Assembly: GCF_000430705.1 (NCBI RefSeq)
Contig: NZ_AUMN01000002.1
Coordinates: 248,001 to 312,000, forward strand
Direction: 5' to 3'
Length of the DNA: 64,000 bases
From: Arthrobacter castelli DSM 16402
GTDB lineage: Bacteria > Actinomycetota > Actinomycetes > Actinomycetales > Micrococcaceae
Of the stretch, positions 35,753-47,322 are shown one piece after another. The translations under genes and the position numbers were made by a program. Each line of letters begins with the position of its first letter. Position 1 is the first letter of the stretch. The notes under the pieces were generated by a model. It made no database searches, was not told where the DNA came from, and worked only from the letters and a program-made list of their open reading frames with translations.

Positions 35753-36883
35753 ATGACACAGACAACCAATTCCCAGTCCCGCCCCACCAGCGCATTGGCG
35801 GACGCGGGCGTTTCCATCTGGCTCGATGACCTGTCACGCGAACGTCTCACCTCGGGGAACCTGCAGCAGCTGGTCGACGAGCGCAACGTCGTCGGAGTCA
35901 CCACCAACCCCAGCATCTTCGCTGCGGCATTGTCCGACGGCGAGTCCTACGCCGATCAGGTGTCGCAGCTGGCCGCTTCGGGCGCCGACGTCGAGAGCGC
36001 TGTCTTCGAGATCACCACTGCCGATGTCACTGATGCGTGCGACCTGTTCGCTCCCGTCGCCAAACGCACGGACGGCGTCGACGGCCGCGTCTCCATTGAA
36101 GTGGATCCGCGGCTGGCCAATGATGCTGCCAAGACCACCGCGATGGCACAGCAGCTGGCGCAGAAGGTGAACCGGGGCAATGCCCATATCAAGATTCCGG
36201 CCACCGAAGCCGGTCTGGAGCCGATTTCCGCCACCCTGGCCGAGGGGATCAGCGTCAATGTCACGCTGATCTTTTCCCTGCAGCGCTACCGCGAAGTGAT
36301 CAACGCCTTCATGGTCGGGCTGGAACGCGCCAAGGAGGCCGGCAAGGACCTGAGCAAGATCCATTCGGTCGCCTCGTTCTTCGTATCCCGTGTCGACGCC
36401 GAGGTGGACAAGCGCCTCGACGCCATTGGCACCGACGACGCCAAGGCGCTGCGCGGCAAGGCGGGCATCGCCAACGCCCGGCTGGCCTACCAGATCTACG
36501 AGGAGCAGTTCAGCACCGAACGCTGGAAGACGCTCGCCGATGCGGGTGCCAAGCCCCAGCGGCCGTTGTGGGCGTCCACCGGCGTGAAGAATCCGGACTA
36601 CCCCGACACCATGTACGTGACCGGACTCGTTGCCCCGAACGTGGTCAACACCATGCCGGAGAAGACGTTGGAAGCTGCGGCCGACCATGCCGAGGTCACC
36701 GGTGACACCATCACCGGCACCTATACAGAGGCCAACAATGTGCTGGATCAGCTGCAAAAGATCGGCGTCGACTACAACGACGTCGTCGGGCAGCTGGAAA
36801 CCGAGGGCGTGGACAAGTTCGTCAAGAGTTGGACCGAGCTGCTGGAGACCGTGCAGCAGGCCTTGGATAACGCCCGGCGCTGA
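35753..36883 (+). CDS. tal: Transaldolase
   Basis: A 376-residue class I aldolase that transfers a dihydroxyacetone unit in the pentose phosphate pathway. It is of the longer actinobacterial type: [12 protein letters not shown] at the start, GVTTNPSIF, the Schiff-base lysine in [25 protein letters not shown] and [14 protein letters not shown]. The ATG at 35753 has AAGGAG 8 nt upstream. It starts 28 bp after tkt and is followed, before pgi, by a strong hairpin. Confidence 0.96.
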   Translation: MTQTTNSQSRPTSALADAGVSIWLDDLSRERLTSGNLQQLVDERNVVGVTTNPSIFAAALSDGESYADQVSQLAASGADVESAVFEITTADVTDACDLFAPVAKRTDGVDGRVSIEVDPRLANDAAKTTAMAQQLAQKVNRGNAHIKIPATEAGLEPISATLAEGISVNVTLIFSLQRYREVINAFMVGLERAKEAGKDLSKIHSVASFFVSRVDAEVDKRLDAIGTDDAKALRGKAGIANARLAYQIYEEQFSTERWKTLADAGAKPQRPLWASTGVKNPDYPDTMYVTGLVAPNVVNTMPEKTLEAAADHAEVTGDTITGTYTEANNVLDQLQKIGVDYNDVVGQLETEGVDKFVKSWTELLETVQQALDNARR

Positions 36884-36890
36884 GTCCCCG

Positions 36891-36915
36891 CGCGCCGGGG
36901 GCCTCCCCCGGCGCG
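36891..36915 (+). other. Perfect hairpin between tal and pgi
   Basis: An 11-bp stem (CGCGCCGGGGG / CCCCCGGCGCG) with a 3-nt loop, 8 bp after the tal stop codon and 42 bp before the pgi start. There is only a TT after it, so it is not a standard terminator; it may lower pgi expression or protect the upstream message from decay. Confidence 0.6.
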
Positions 36916-36957
36916 TTCGGCACCGTACGACCCACAACCAGCAGGAGAACAGCCAGC

Positions 36958-38583
36958 ATGAGTTCGCTTTCCATCATGGCCGCTTCCGCGGCGCAGCACG
37001 GCATCGATCGGCATATTGGTGCCCTGGTGGCCGATCAGGCAGCCTCCCGGATCACGGCCCAGGATCCAACCTTGTGGGGACCTGATGCCGAAGCCGAGGC
37101 GGCCAAGCGCCTCGGATGGGTGGAACTGGCCGACACTTCCCGGCCGCTGGTGCCGAGGATCCTGCAGCTGCGCGAAGAGCTCGCCGCGGAAGGGATTACC
37201 CGGATTGCGCTGGCCGGAATGGGCGGTTCGTCACTGGCGCCGGAGGTGATCACCGCCACAGCGGGCGTGGAATTGACCGTGCTGGACAGTACAGATCCCG
37301 AACAAGTCCGTGCCGCCTTGGAAGACCGGTTGGCCGAAACGGCTGTCGTCGTCTCGTCGAAGTCCGGCTCAACCCTTGAAACCGACTCGCTGCGACGGAT
37401 CTTCGAGCAGACGTTCACCGAAGCCGGTATCGACGCCGGCAGGCGGATCATTGTTGTCACCGATCCGGGGTCCCCGATGGACGAGGCATCGCGCAAAGCC
37501 GGATACCGGGAAGTGTTTAATGCCGATCCCAACGTCGGCGGCCGGTATTCGGCGCTGACGGCTTTCGGCCTGGTGCCTTCCGGCCTGGCCGGCGTCGATA
37601 TCGAAGCCTTGCTCGATGATGCCGAGGAAGCATCGGAGGTGCTCCGCGATGATGCGTCGGACAATATCGGGCTGGTGCTCGGCGCTGCGCTGGCGGGCAC
37701 TGATCCGCTGCGGAACAAGATCGTCATCGTCGATGAAGGCTCGTCTATCGTCGGCTTCGCGGACTGGGCAGAGCAGCTGATTGCCGAATCCACGGGCAAA
37801 TTCGGCACCGGACTGCTGCCGGTGGTGGCGGGCCCCGACGCCCCGGAAACCTCGTGGCAGGCACCTGACATGCTTGTCGTCCGCCTCGTGGCGGCCGATA
37901 CGGCGGTGGAGCTCAACGATAATGAGATCGCCGTGGCGGGGAGCCTGGGAAGCCAGCTGCTGGCGTGGGAATATGCCACTGCCGTGGCCGGTCGGCTGCT
38001 GGGCATTAACCCCTTCGACCAGCCCGACGTCGAGGCGGCCAAGGAAGCGGCACGGGGCCTGCTCGAGTCCCGCCCGGAACAATCAGCTGCCGCCTTCGTG
38101 GACGGCGCGATCCAGGTTCGCGGCGCCACGTCGTGGCTGGGGAACTCCAGCAGCCTCGACGACGCGCTCCGCGCACTCATCGAACAGCTGCCGGCCGACG
38201 GCTACCTGAGCGTGCAGGCGTACTTCGACCGGATCGCGTGGGCGCCGCTGGAGGAAATCCGCGACCCGCTGGCCCGCATCAGCGGACGCCCTGTGACATT
38301 CGGATGGGGGCCGCGGTTCCTGCACTCGACCGGGCAATTCCACAAGGGCGGCCCCGCCGTGGGCGTGTTCCTGCAGGTCACCGCGGCATCTGAACTGGAC
38401 GTACCGATCCCCGACCGTCCCTTCAGCTTCGGGCAGCTGATCTCCGCCCAGGCCGCCGGCGACGCCCAGGTGCTGGCCGGGCACGGCCGGCCGGTGCTCC
38501 AATTACACCTGGCCGACCGCGAAGCGGGAGTGACACAGCTGAAGGATATGGTGTCCTTCCTCAACCACGGCATCGGTCAGTAG
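36958..38583 (+). CDS. pgi: Glucose-6-phosphate isomerase
   Basis: A 541-residue isomerase joining glycolysis and the pentose phosphate pathway. The two SIS-type sugar-binding regions carry AGMGGSSLAPEV (about residue 87) and SSKSGSTLETDSLRRIF. GFADWAEQLIAESTGKFGTGLLP and the late LHSTGQFHKGGP hold conserved catalytic residues. Sequence is of the divergent actinobacterial type rather than the E. coli type. AGGAG precedes the ATG by 10 nt. Third gene of the operon; zwf begins 4 bp after its stop. Confidence 0.95.
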   Translation: MSSLSIMAASAAQHGIDRHIGALVADQAASRITAQDPTLWGPDAEAEAAKRLGWVELADTSRPLVPRILQLREELAAEGITRIALAGMGGSSLAPEVITATAGVELTVLDSTDPEQVRAALEDRLAETAVVVSSKSGSTLETDSLRRIFEQTFTEAGIDAGRRIIVVTDPGSPMDEASRKAGYREVFNADPNVGGRYSALTAFGLVPSGLAGVDIEALLDDAEEASEVLRDDASDNIGLVLGAALAGTDPLRNKIVIVDEGSSIVGFADWAEQLIAESTGKFGTGLLPVVAGPDAPETSWQAPDMLVVRLVAADTAVELNDNEIAVAGSLGSQLLAWEYATAVAGRLLGINPFDQPDVEAAKEAARGLLESRPEQSAAAFVDGAIQVRGATSWLGNSSSLDDALRALIEQLPADGYLSVQAYFDRIAWAPLEEIRDPLARISGRPVTFGWGPRFLHSTGQFHKGGPAVGVFLQVTAASELDVPIPDRPFSFGQLISAQAAGDAQVLAGHGRPVLQLHLADREAGVTQLKDMVSFLNHGIGQ

Positions 38584-38587
38584 CCCG

Positions 38588-40132
38588 ATGGCCTCCGTGG
38601 AATCCGCTGCCCGAAACCCCCTGCGCGACCCGCGTGACCGGCGGTTGAGCCGAATTGCCGGGCCGTCGTCGATGGTGCTCTTTGGCGTGACCGGCGACCT
38701 CGCACGCAAAAAGCTGATGCCGGCCGTTTACGACTTGGCCAACCGCGGTCTGCTGCCGCCCAGCTTTGCCCTGGTGGGTTTCGCCCGCCGCAATTGGAGC
38801 GAAGAGGATTTTGCGGCAGAGGTCAAGCACGCGGTGCAGCAATATGCGCGGACGCCGTTCAGCGAGGATGTCTGGAACCAGCTGGCCGAAGGCATCCGGT
38901 TCGTCCAGGGCGCCTTCGACGACGACGATGCCTTCGAACAGCTGAAGAAGACCATCGCGGAGCTGGACGAGCACCGCGGCACCGGCGGCAATCATGCGTT
39001 CTACCTGTCGATTCCGCCGGACAAGTTCGAACAAGTATGCCAGCAGCTCTCCCGGCATGGTCTGGCCGCGGCCGACGACGGCAACTGGCGCCGGGTGGTC
39101 ATTGAGAAGCCCTTTGGCCACGATCTGGAATCCGCCCGCGAACTCAACGATATTGTCGAATCGGTCTTTCCCCCGGACGCGGTCTTCCGGATCGACCACT
39201 ATCTGGGCAAAGAGACCGTGCAGAATATCCTGGCACTGAGGTTCGCCAATCAGCTCTTCGAACCGTTGTGGAACTCCAACTATGTCGACCATGTGCAGAT
39301 CACCATGGCCGAGGACATCGGCATCGGCGGCCGCGCCGGATATTACGACGGCGTGGGCGCGGCCCGCGATGTCATCCAGAACCATCTGCTGCAATTGCTG
39401 GCACTGACGGCGATGGAAGAGCCGATTTCGTTCGATGCCGATAACCTGCGGGCCGAGAAAGAGAAGATCCTGGCCGCCGTCGAAGTTCCCGACGATCTCG
39501 GGGCCCATTCGGTGCTGGGCCAGTACTCCGGCGGCTGGCAGGGTGGCGAAGAGGTCGCGGGCTATTTGGACGAGGCGGATATTCCTGACTCGTCCATCAC
39601 CGAGACTTACGCGGCGATCCGACTGGACATCAACACCCGGCGCTGGAGCGGCGTGCCATTCTACCTGCGCACCGGCAAGCGACTGGGCCGCCGCGTCACC
39701 GAGATCGCCGTGGTCTTCAAGCGGGCACCGAACATGATCTTCGGGCACCACGGTTCGAATGACGACTTCGGGCAGAACGCCGTCGTCATCCGCGTCCAGC
39801 CCGACGAAGGTGCCACCATCCGGTTCGGGTCGAAAGTTCCCGGCACCCAGATGGAAGTCCGCGACGTCACCATGGACTTCGGCTACGGCCACGCCTTCAC
39901 CGAGTCCAGCCCCGAAGCCTACGAACGGTTGATCCTGGACGTGCTGCTCGGCGAACCGCCGCTCTTTCCCCGCCATCAGGAGGTCGAGCTGTCCTGGAAG
40001 ATCCTCGACCCATTCGAGGATTACTGGAGCCGGCGCGGCGAACAACCCCAACCGTACGACCCGGGCAGCTGGGGGCCACCGGCTGCCGCGGAATTGCTGG
40101 CCCGCGACGGCCGGAGCTGGAGGCGCCCGTGA
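38588..40132 (+). CDS. zwf: Glucose-6-phosphate 1-dehydrogenase
   Basis: A 514-residue dehydrogenase for the first oxidative step of the pentose phosphate pathway, giving 6-phosphogluconolactone. The dinucleotide loop is GVTGDLARKKLMPAVYDLA (about residues 38-56), the EKPFGHDLESARELN motif is present, and the catalytic His lies in RIDHYLGKETVQN. The short gap after pgi and the 4-base overlap (GTGA) with opcA, which encodes its assembly factor, fit tight coupling. Confidence 0.97.
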   Translation: MASVESAARNPLRDPRDRRLSRIAGPSSMVLFGVTGDLARKKLMPAVYDLANRGLLPPSFALVGFARRNWSEEDFAAEVKHAVQQYARTPFSEDVWNQLAEGIRFVQGAFDDDDAFEQLKKTIAELDEHRGTGGNHAFYLSIPPDKFEQVCQQLSRHGLAAADDGNWRRVVIEKPFGHDLESARELNDIVESVFPPDAVFRIDHYLGKETVQNILALRFANQLFEPLWNSNYVDHVQITMAEDIGIGGRAGYYDGVGAARDVIQNHLLQLLALTAMEEPISFDADNLRAEKEKILAAVEVPDDLGAHSVLGQYSGGWQGGEEVAGYLDEADIPDSSITETYAAIRLDINTRRWSGVPFYLRTGKRLGRRVTEIAVVFKRAPNMIFGHHGSNDDFGQNAVVIRVQPDEGATIRFGSKVPGTQMEVRDVTMDFGYGHAFTESSPEAYERLILDVLLGEPPLFPRHQEVELSWKILDPFEDYWSRRGEQPQPYDPGSWGPPAAAELLARDGRSWRRP

Positions 40133-41058
40133 TTGTGGATCTGCCGGACACCACCACCTCGCAGGTGTCCAAGGAAATCATGACCATGCGGGACGTCGGA
40201 GGCGTTGTCGCCTTGGGACGCGTGCTGACCCTGGTGGTCATCACCCGCTCGGGCCACGAGGAAGATGCCATCGAGGCGGCGAACGCCGCCAGCCGCGAGC
40301 ACCCCTGCCGGATCATCGTGCTCGCCGCCGGCGACCCGGACGGTGGAACTGTCCTCAACGCCCAGATCAGGGTCGGTGGGGACGCCGGAGCATCCGAGGT
40401 CGTGGTGCTGCGCGGCTGCGGTTCGCTGGCCGCCGAAAGCGAGTCGCTGGTCTCCGCCCTGCTGCTGCCCGACGCCCCGATTGTGGCCTGGTGGCCCCAC
40501 GGCGTCCCGGAATCGGCGGCCAACAGTTCCATCGGCCGCATCGCGCACCGGCGCATCACCGACTCGGCCAATGAGCCCGACCCGCGGGCTGCCCTCGAAC
40601 ACATCAGCCGCACCTACGTAGCCGGCGATACCGACCTGGCGTGGACCAGATTAACCAACTGGCGCATCCAGCTGGCCGCCGTCATGGATCAGGTACAGGC
40701 GGCACCGGTCCGGCAGATCACCGTGGAGGGGGCGACCGACTCCCCCAGCACGCTGCTGCTCGCGGCCTGGCTGTCCCTGGGCATTGACGCTGCCGTTGAA
40801 ATCATCGACGATCCGGCCGGCACCGGCATCCGCAGAGTGCTGCTGGAACGCGAAGGCGGGGATGTGGAGCTGGTCCGCCCCAATCTGACAGTCGCCACGC
40901 TCAGCCAGCCCGGCCAGCCCAATCAACGTATTGCTCTGCCCCGGCGCACCCTGCAGGCCTGCCTGGCCGAGGAGCTGCGGCGGTTGGACCCGGATGAGGT
41001 CTTCGGAGAAGTCATTACCACGGGCCTGCAGCGCACAGCCGAAGCGGCAGCCCAGTGA
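40129..41058 (+). CDS. opcA: Glucose-6-phosphate dehydrogenase assembly protein OpcA
   Basis: A 309-residue partner of Zwf, needed for assembly or full activity of glucose-6-phosphate dehydrogenase in cyanobacteria and actinobacteria. It has the family pattern MIVDLPDTTTSQVSKEI at the start, then VLTLVVITRS, PDAPIVAWWPHGVPE and a two-part Rossmann-like fold, with RITDSANEP and a C-terminal region rich in charged residues. The start is GTG at 40129, overlapping zwf. Confidence 0.93.
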   Translation: MIVDLPDTTTSQVSKEIMTMRDVGGVVALGRVLTLVVITRSGHEEDAIEAANAASREHPCRIIVLAAGDPDGGTVLNAQIRVGGDAGASEVVVLRGCGSLAAESESLVSALLLPDAPIVAWWPHGVPESAANSSIGRIAHRRITDSANEPDPRAALEHISRTYVAGDTDLAWTRLTNWRIQLAAVMDQVQAAPVRQITVEGATDSPSTLLLAAWLSLGIDAAVEIIDDPAGTGIRRVLLEREGGDVELVRPNLTVATLSQPGQPNQRIALPRRTLQACLAEELRRLDPDEVFGEVITTGLQRTAEAAAQ

Positions 41059-41089
41059 CGGCGCAAAAGCAAACGTCAAGGAGACAGCT

Positions 41090-41851
41090 GTGAACGCATC
41101 GCCCAGGGTCAGGATCCATTCCAATTACGATGCGCTGGCCGCAGCCGGCGCGGACCGGTTGATCGAGCGACTGGCCGCGGCCCAGCAGCAACGGGGCGAA
41201 GCGACAGCCGTGTTGACCGGCGGAAACATCGGGATATCGATTCTGGCGGCCGTCGCCGAAGCCGAGAACCGGGATACGGTGGATTGGTCCCGGGTGAACG
41301 TCTGGTGGGGCGACGAGCGTTTCCTTCCCGCCTCCAGCCCGGACAGGAATGCGGTGCAGGCTGAGGAAGCGCTGCTGCGGCACGTCGACATCAATCGTGG
41401 GCGTGTGCACCCCTTTGGGTCCGCGGACGAATTCGACGACGTGCACGCCGCCGCGGCTGCTTACGCCGCCGAGCTCGCGCAGGACTCCGCACCGTTCGAC
41501 GTGCTGCTGCTGGGCGTGGGGCCCGATGCCCATATCGCCTCGCTCTTCCCGGATATGGACGGTGTGCTGGCCCGTGGCCGCTCCACGGTTGGTGTGGAGA
41601 ATGCCCCCAAACCTCCGCCGCAGCGGATGTCTCTTACCCTGGAGGCGATCCAGTCCGCCGATGAGGTGTGGATGGTGGTCGCTGGCAAGGACAAGGCTGG
41701 TGCAGTTGGCTTAGCTCTGGCGGGGGCGGCACCGGTACAGGTGCCGGCCGCGGGTGCCACCGGCCGTGACAAGACATTGTGGCTGATCGATCGCGAGGCC
41801 GCGGAGCAGGTGCCGGAGTCCTTGCTGGTGGACGAAACAGCGGAGCAGTAG
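41090..41851 (+). CDS. pgl: 6-phosphogluconolactonase
   Basis: A 253-residue hydrolase (NagB/DevB fold) that opens 6-phosphogluconolactone made by Zwf. Motifs: AVLTGGNIGISILAAVAE, VNVWWGDERFLPASSPDRN (about residues 60-78) and LLGVGPDAHIASLFP, where the usual GxDGH has Ala at the second-to-last position. The GTG at 41090 has AAGGAGA 5 nt upstream. It ends the pentose phosphate operon and converges on secG; the 67-bp gap holds no clear terminator. Confidence 0.93.
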   Translation: MNASPRVRIHSNYDALAAAGADRLIERLAAAQQQRGEATAVLTGGNIGISILAAVAEAENRDTVDWSRVNVWWGDERFLPASSPDRNAVQAEEALLRHVDINRGRVHPFGSADEFDDVHAAAAAYAAELAQDSAPFDVLLLGVGPDAHIASLFPDMDGVLARGRSTVGVENAPKPPPQRMSLTLEAIQSADEVWMVVAGKDKAGAVGLALAGAAPVQVPAAGATGRDKTLWLIDREAAEQVPESLLVDETAEQ

Positions 41852-41918
41852 CAGCAGTAGCTCGCTGTGGGAACCGGCTGCGTCAGGACGGGCCGGGCAG
41901 CTCGGTCAGGAGGCTCTG

Positions 41919-42170
41919 TCAGGCGTCCCCGGAAAAGCGCATCAGCAGTCCAAGGGCGATGATGACCAGCCCCCAGATAATCCCCAGCGCCACCGTGAAG
42001 CGGTTCAGGTTCCGTTCGGCTACGCCGGAGGAACCGAGGCTGGATGTCATGCCGCCGCCGAACATATCGGACATACCGCCGCCGCGGCCCTTGTGGAGCA
42101 GGATCAACAGAGTCAGCAGCAGGCTGGTCAGCCCGAGCAGGATCTGCAGGATAATGTTAAGAGCGTCCAC
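41919..42170 (-). CDS. secG: Protein translocase subunit SecG
   Basis: An 83-residue inner-membrane subunit of the Sec translocon. It has two transmembrane helices (about residues 4-25 and 60-80) with the conserved loop LHKGRGGGMSDMFGGG between them. The start is GTG at 42170. It lies 52 bp after tpiA on the same strand, a gene order kept in many actinobacteria (gap-pgk-tpi-secG). Confidence 0.95.
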   Translation of the reverse strand: MDALNIILQILLGLTSLLLTLLILLHKGRGGGMSDMFGGGMTSSLGSSGVAERNLNRFTVALGIIWGLVIIALGLLMRFSGDA

Positions 42171-42222
42171 AACTGCCTTTCAGCGGTATAAATCGTAAAG
42201 AGCATCCCATCTTCGCCGAACC

Positions 42223-43038
42223 TCAACCGGTGACGAGATGTTGCTCGAACCTGACAATACTAGCAAATTCAGCCGGGTCCAGGCTGGCGCCGCCGACGAG
42301 CACCCCGTCAACGTCCCGCTGCTGCAGGATGGATGCGGCATTGTTGCCCTTGACGGAGCCGCCGTAGAGCAGCCGGACCTTTGCCGCCGTCGGCCCGTCA
42401 TACAGGCTTTCCACTTCGGCGCGGAGGGCAGCACACATCTGCTGTGCGTCGTCCGGGCCTGCCACCTCGCCGGTGCCAATGGCCCAGACAGGTTCGTATG
42501 CCACCACGACACTGGCTGCGTGTTCGGCCGGCAGATCCTGCAGTGCCGCCCGCAGCTGGTTCACCGTGTGTTCCACATGGTTGCCGGCCTGCCGTACCTC
42601 CAGGCCTTCACCCACGCACAAGATGGGAACCAGTCCATGGCGGAACGCCGCCTGTACCTTGGCCCGCAGCAACTCATCGGACTCGGCATGGACGGCACGC
42701 CTCTCGCTGTGTCCCACCAGCACGTAACCGCAGCCCAACTTGTTCAGGAACTGCCCCGAGATGTCGCCGGTGTACGCCCCGGAATCCTGGTCCGACAGGT
42801 CCTGGCCGCCGTACCCGATGTTCAGGTCGTCGCCGTGGATCAGCGTCTGCACTGAGCGAATGTCCGTGAAAGGCGGGAACACTGCGACCTCGACCCGGTT
42901 GAAGTCATGCTTGGCGTCGCTGAGGGTCCAGGCCAGCTTTTGCAACATGGTGATGGACTGGACATGGTCCAGGTTCATCTTCCAGTTCCCCGCTATCAGC
43001 GGCGTGCGGTCGTAGGTGCCGTTGGTCGACGTTGTCAT
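42223..43038 (-). CDS. tpiA: Triosephosphate isomerase
   Basis: A 271-residue TIM-barrel enzyme of glycolysis. The catalytic residues are visible: Lys in AGNWKMNLD (about residue 20), His in VLVGHSERR and Glu in [13 protein letters not shown]; the phosphate loop is [17 protein letters not shown] precedes the ATG. Third in the gap-pgk-tpiA-secG cluster, 68 bp after pgk. Confidence 0.97.
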   Translation of the reverse strand: MTTSTNGTYDRTPLIAGNWKMNLDHVQSITMLQKLAWTLSDAKHDFNRVEVAVFPPFTDIRSVQTLIHGDDLNIGYGGQDLSDQDSGAYTGDISGQFLNKLGCGYVLVGHSERRAVHAESDELLRAKVQAAFRHGLVPILCVGEGLEVRQAGNHVEHTVNQLRAALQDLPAEHAASVVVAYEPVWAIGTGEVAGPDDAQQMCAALRAEVESLYDGPTAAKVRLLYGGSVKGNNAASILQQRDVDGVLVGGASLDPAEFASIVRFEQHLVTG

Positions 43039-43106
43039 GGCTCTCCGATATGTCGTGTCGTATGTGCCGGCCGAAGTCCGGACCGTTCCGGACTTCGGCC
43101 GCAGGC

Positions 43107-44357
43107 TTATTCGCCGAGCGCTGTCAGCCCCGGCAGTTCCTTGCCTTCGAGGAATTCCAGGCTGGCCCCGCCACCGGTGGAAATATGCCCGAATTGGTTG
43201 TCGTCGAAGCCCAGCGTCCGCACTGCGGCCGCCGAGTCGCCGCCGCCGACGACGGTGAAGCCCTTGGTTTCTGTCAGGGCTGAAGCCACGGTACGCGTTC
43301 CGGCAGCGAAGGCTTCGAACTCGAACACTCCCATCGGACCGTTCCAGAAAACGGTCCGGGCGGAGCGGATGTGTTCGGCGAAGTTTTCCGCAGAGGCAGG
43401 TCCGATATCCAGCCCGATGGCCGAGGCGCCGAACGCGCTCTGGCCCAGGGAGTCAGCGGCAGCGATTTCGTGCTCGGCATCAGCGGCGAATGCGGAGGCG
43501 ACCGCAATGTCGGTGGGCAGCACGAATTCGCAATCCGATCCGGAGACCGCATCCAAGTACCGCTTGACCGTATCGATCTGGTCCTCCTCCAGCAGGCTGG
43601 AGCCGACGTCGTGGCCCAGGGCGGCGAGGAAGGTGAAGACCATTCCCCCGCCAATCAGCAGGTAGTCCGCCTGGCCCATTAAGTTGTCGATGACCGCCAG
43701 CTTGTCGGATACCTTCGACCCGCCAAGCACCACGACATACGGACGGTCAGGTGACCGGGTTAACGTATCGAGCACGTCCAGCTCGGTACGCACCAGATCC
43801 CCCTGGTAGGCGGGCAGCCTCGAGGCGATGTCGTAGACACTGGCGTGCTTGCGGTGCACCGCACCGAACGCATCGTCGACGTAGGCGCCTTGCTGCCCGT
43901 CCGGGGTTGCAGCCAACCCCGCCAGTTCGTCGGCGAAAGCGCCTCGTTCGCCGTCATCCTTGCTGGTTTCCCGCGGATCGAACCGGAGATTCTCCAACAC
44001 CAGGACGCCGCCGTCGTCCAGGCTCCCGGCCTTGGAGCGGGCATCGGCGCCGGTGACGTCGGCGGCCAGTTCCACGCCGAATGGCGCGAGCTCGGCGAGC
44101 CGCGCGGCGGCCGGCCGCAGCGAATACTGGGGATCCGGTTCGCCTTTTGGCCTGCCGAGGTGCGCCATCACGATCACCCGGGCGCCGGCGTCGGACAGTT
44201 TCTGCAGCACCGGCATTGAAGCGCGGATCCGCCCGTCGTCGGTCACTGTGGGTGATGAGCCTGAATCGTCCAACGGAACGTTGAGGTCCGACCGGACCAG
44301 TACCGGCCGGCCTTTCACGCCCGCTGAAATCAGTTGTTCAAGGGTTTGTGCAGCCAT
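43107..44357 (-). CDS. pgk: Phosphoglycerate kinase
   Basis: A 416-residue kinase making ATP in glycolysis. Typical blocks: [12 protein letters not shown] (about residues 20-31), [53 protein letters not shown] and the C-terminal [13 protein letters not shown] with [14 protein letters not shown]. It starts only 10 bp after the gap stop codon. The ribosome binding site is weak, so translation may be coupled to gap. Confidence 0.97.
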   Translation of the reverse strand: MAAQTLEQLISAGVKGRPVLVRSDLNVPLDDSGSSPTVTDDGRIRASMPVLQKLSDAGARVIVMAHLGRPKGEPDPQYSLRPAAARLAELAPFGVELAADVTGADARSKAGSLDDGGVLVLENLRFDPRETSKDDGERGAFADELAGLAATPDGQQGAYVDDAFGAVHRKHASVYDIASRLPAYQGDLVRTELDVLDTLTRSPDRPYVVVLGGSKVSDKLAVIDNLMGQADYLLIGGGMVFTFLAALGHDVGSSLLEEDQIDTVKRYLDAVSGSDCEFVLPTDIAVASAFAADAEHEIAAADSLGQSAFGASAIGLDIGPASAENFAEHIRSARTVFWNGPMGVFEFEAFAAGTRTVASALTETKGFTVVGGGDSAAAVRTLGFDDNQFGHISTGGGASLEFLEGKELPGLTALGE

Positions 44358-44367
44358 CTCGTACCGT

Positions 44368-45456
<1,089 letters not shown>

Positions 45457-45471
45457 TCAGCAGGGACCATT

Positions 45472-45512
45472 GAAAGCCGCCGTTGGCAATGGGCCCGCCA
45501 GCGGCGGCTTTC
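45472..45512 (-). terminator. Strong hairpin between sodA and gap
   Basis: A 16-bp stem (arms from GAAAGCCGCCG to CGGCGGCTTTC, one G-T wobble) with a 9-nt loop, 60 bp after the sodA stop codon. The T run is only three long and lies in the stem end. It probably ends sodA transcription before the gap promoter. Confidence 0.65.
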
Positions 45513-45571
45513 CATGATTCATACATATTACGCACTGGCCGGCATTGGGCCAGCTATTACTACTGCTCTTA

Positions 45572-46198
45572 CTACTGCAGGGTGATCAATCCGGAGGCGT
45601 TATTGCGTGCGCCTTCGAAGCGGCGGGCGACATCCGCCCAGTTCACGATGTTCCAGAACGCCTTGACGTAATCGGGCTTAACGTTGAGGTAATCAAGGTA
45701 GAAGGCGTGCTCCCACATGTCCAGCATCAGCAATGGAGTGGTTCCCACCGGAACGTTGCCCTGCTGATCGTAGAGCTGCTCGATCACGAGGCGCTTGCCC
45801 AGCGGTTCCCAAGCCAGGATGGCCCAGCCGGAACCCTGCAGGCTTGTGGCCGCGGCAGTGAAGTGGTCCCGGAACTTGTCGAAGGATCCGAAGGTGTCGT
45901 CGATGGCAGCGGCCAGCTCGCCCTCGGGCTTGTCGCCGCCGTCCGGCGACATGTTGTTCCAGAACACTGAGTGGTTGATGTGGCCCCCGGTGTGGAAGGC
46001 CAGGTCCTTGGAAAGCTTGGGGACATTGGCGAAATCGCCTTTCTCCCGGGCTTCAGCCAACTGTTCAATGGCGGTATTGGCGCCCTTGACGTACGTTGCG
46101 TGGTGTTTATCGTGATGCAGCTCCATAATGCGGGCCGAAATATGCGGCTCCAGTGCTGCGTAGTCGTAGGGCAAATCGGGAAGTGTGTACTCGCTCAC
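45572..46198 (-). CDS. sodA: Superoxide dismutase (Fe/Mn)
   Basis: A 208-residue superoxide dismutase that removes superoxide in the cytoplasm. Metal ligands are visible: His in [13 protein letters not shown] (about residue 27), His in [10 protein letters not shown], and Asp and His in [14 protein letters not shown]. The GGHINH...W and DMWEHAYYLDY patterns favour manganese, but Fe use cannot be ruled out. GTG at 46198 has GGAGGA just upstream and fits the family start ([13 protein letters not shown]). Transcribed alone, after whiA on the same strand. Confidence 0.95.
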   Translation of the reverse strand: MSEYTLPDLPYDYAALEPHISARIMELHHDKHHATYVKGANTAIEQLAEAREKGDFANVPKLSKDLAFHTGGHINHSVFWNNMSPDGGDKPEGELAAAIDDTFGSFDKFRDHFTAAATSLQGSGWAILAWEPLGKRLVIEQLYDQQGNVPVGTTPLLMLDMWEHAFYLDYLNVKPDYVKAFWNIVNWADVARRFEGARNNASGLITLQ

Positions 46199-46337
46199 GA
46201 ATTCCTCCACCTTTTCACTTTTTCGATCTGAATGGCCTCTCCATCCAGAAACCTGTGTCTGCGCCCGTCGGGACGGACGGTGTCCGGTCCGGCGATGCTA
46301 AGGCGACTGATGCACTAGTCCCATCCTATGCACGCAT

Positions 46338-47318
46338 CTACTCTTCCAGCATCTCTGCTGTCACATTGGCGTCGGTTCCGGGCACTCCAAGCTCGGAGGC
46401 CCGCTTGTCTGCCATGGCAAGCAGCCTGCGGATCCGCCCGGCGATGGCGTCCTTGGTCATCACCGGCTCGGCCATGCGCCCCAACTCGTCGAGGCTGGCC
46501 TGCTTATTCGCCACCCGCAGCTCCCCGGCATACTTCAGGTGCTCGGGCACATCATCGGCCAGCAACTCCAGGGCCCGTTCGACCCTGGCTCCCGCGGCAA
46601 CTGCAGCCTGCGCTGAACGCCGCAGGTTCGCGTCGTCGAAATTCGCCAGTCGGTTGGCGGTGGCCCGAACTTCCTTGCGCATCCGGCGATCTTCCCAGGT
46701 TAACAGGGTTTCGTGGGCGCCCATGCGGGTCAGCAGGGCGGCGATGGTATCGCCGTCGCGGATCACCACACGGTCCACGCTGCGAACTTCGCGCGCCTTG
46801 GCGACGATCTCCAGCCTCCGGGCCGAGCCCACCAACGCCAGCGCGGATTCCGGACCCGGGCAGGTCACTTCCAAAGCCGAGGAACGTCCCGGTTCGGTCA
46901 GTGATCCGTGGGCCAGGAAGGCACCACGCCACACGGCCTCCGCGTCGGCCGTGGAACCGTTAACCACCACCGATGGAAGTCCGCGCACCGGCCGGCCGCG
47001 CGCATCGAGCAATCCCGTCTGCCGGGCCAGGGTTTCACCGTCCTTGACCACGCGCACTACATAGCGGTTGCCCCGCCTCAGTCCACCGCCGGACACGACG
47101 ATAATCTCGCTGTTGTGTCCGTACACTTCGCCGATTGCGGTGCGCAACCGGCGGGCGGTGGAGGCAAGATCCACCTCCGCCTCGATCACAATCCTGCCCG
47201 AGATGATGTGCAACCCGCCGGAGAACCGCAGCATAGCCGAGACTTCAGCCTTGCGGACCGACGATTTCTTCACATCCAGGTGGGAAAGTTCTTCTTTGAC
47301 TGCCGCAGTCAGCGCCAT
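46338..47318 (-). CDS. whiA: DNA-binding regulator WhiA
   Basis: A 326-residue regulator that in Streptomyces controls sporulation and division genes and is kept in most Gram-positive bacteria. The N-terminal half has a degenerate LAGLIDADG homing-endonuclease fold ([28 protein letters not shown]), and the C-terminal half has the helix-turn-helix with [46 protein letters not shown] lies 6 nt before the ATG and overlaps the yvcK stop region, so whiA probably has its own leaderless transcript within the uvrC-rapZ-yvcK-whiA series. Confidence 0.96.
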   Translation of the reverse strand: MALTAAVKEELSHLDVKKSSVRKAEVSAMLRFSGGLHIISGRIVIEAEVDLASTARRLRTAIGEVYGHNSEIIVVSGGGLRRGNRYVVRVVKDGETLARQTGLLDARGRPVRGLPSVVVNGSTADAEAVWRGAFLAHGSLTEPGRSSALEVTCPGPESALALVGSARRLEIVAKAREVRSVDRVVIRDGDTIAALLTRMGAHETLLTWEDRRMRKEVRATANRLANFDDANLRRSAQAAVAAGARVERALELLADDVPEHLKYAGELRVANKQASLDELGRMAEPVMTKDAIAGRIRRLLAMADKRASELGVPGTDANVTAEMLEE

Positions 47319-47322
47319 CGAA

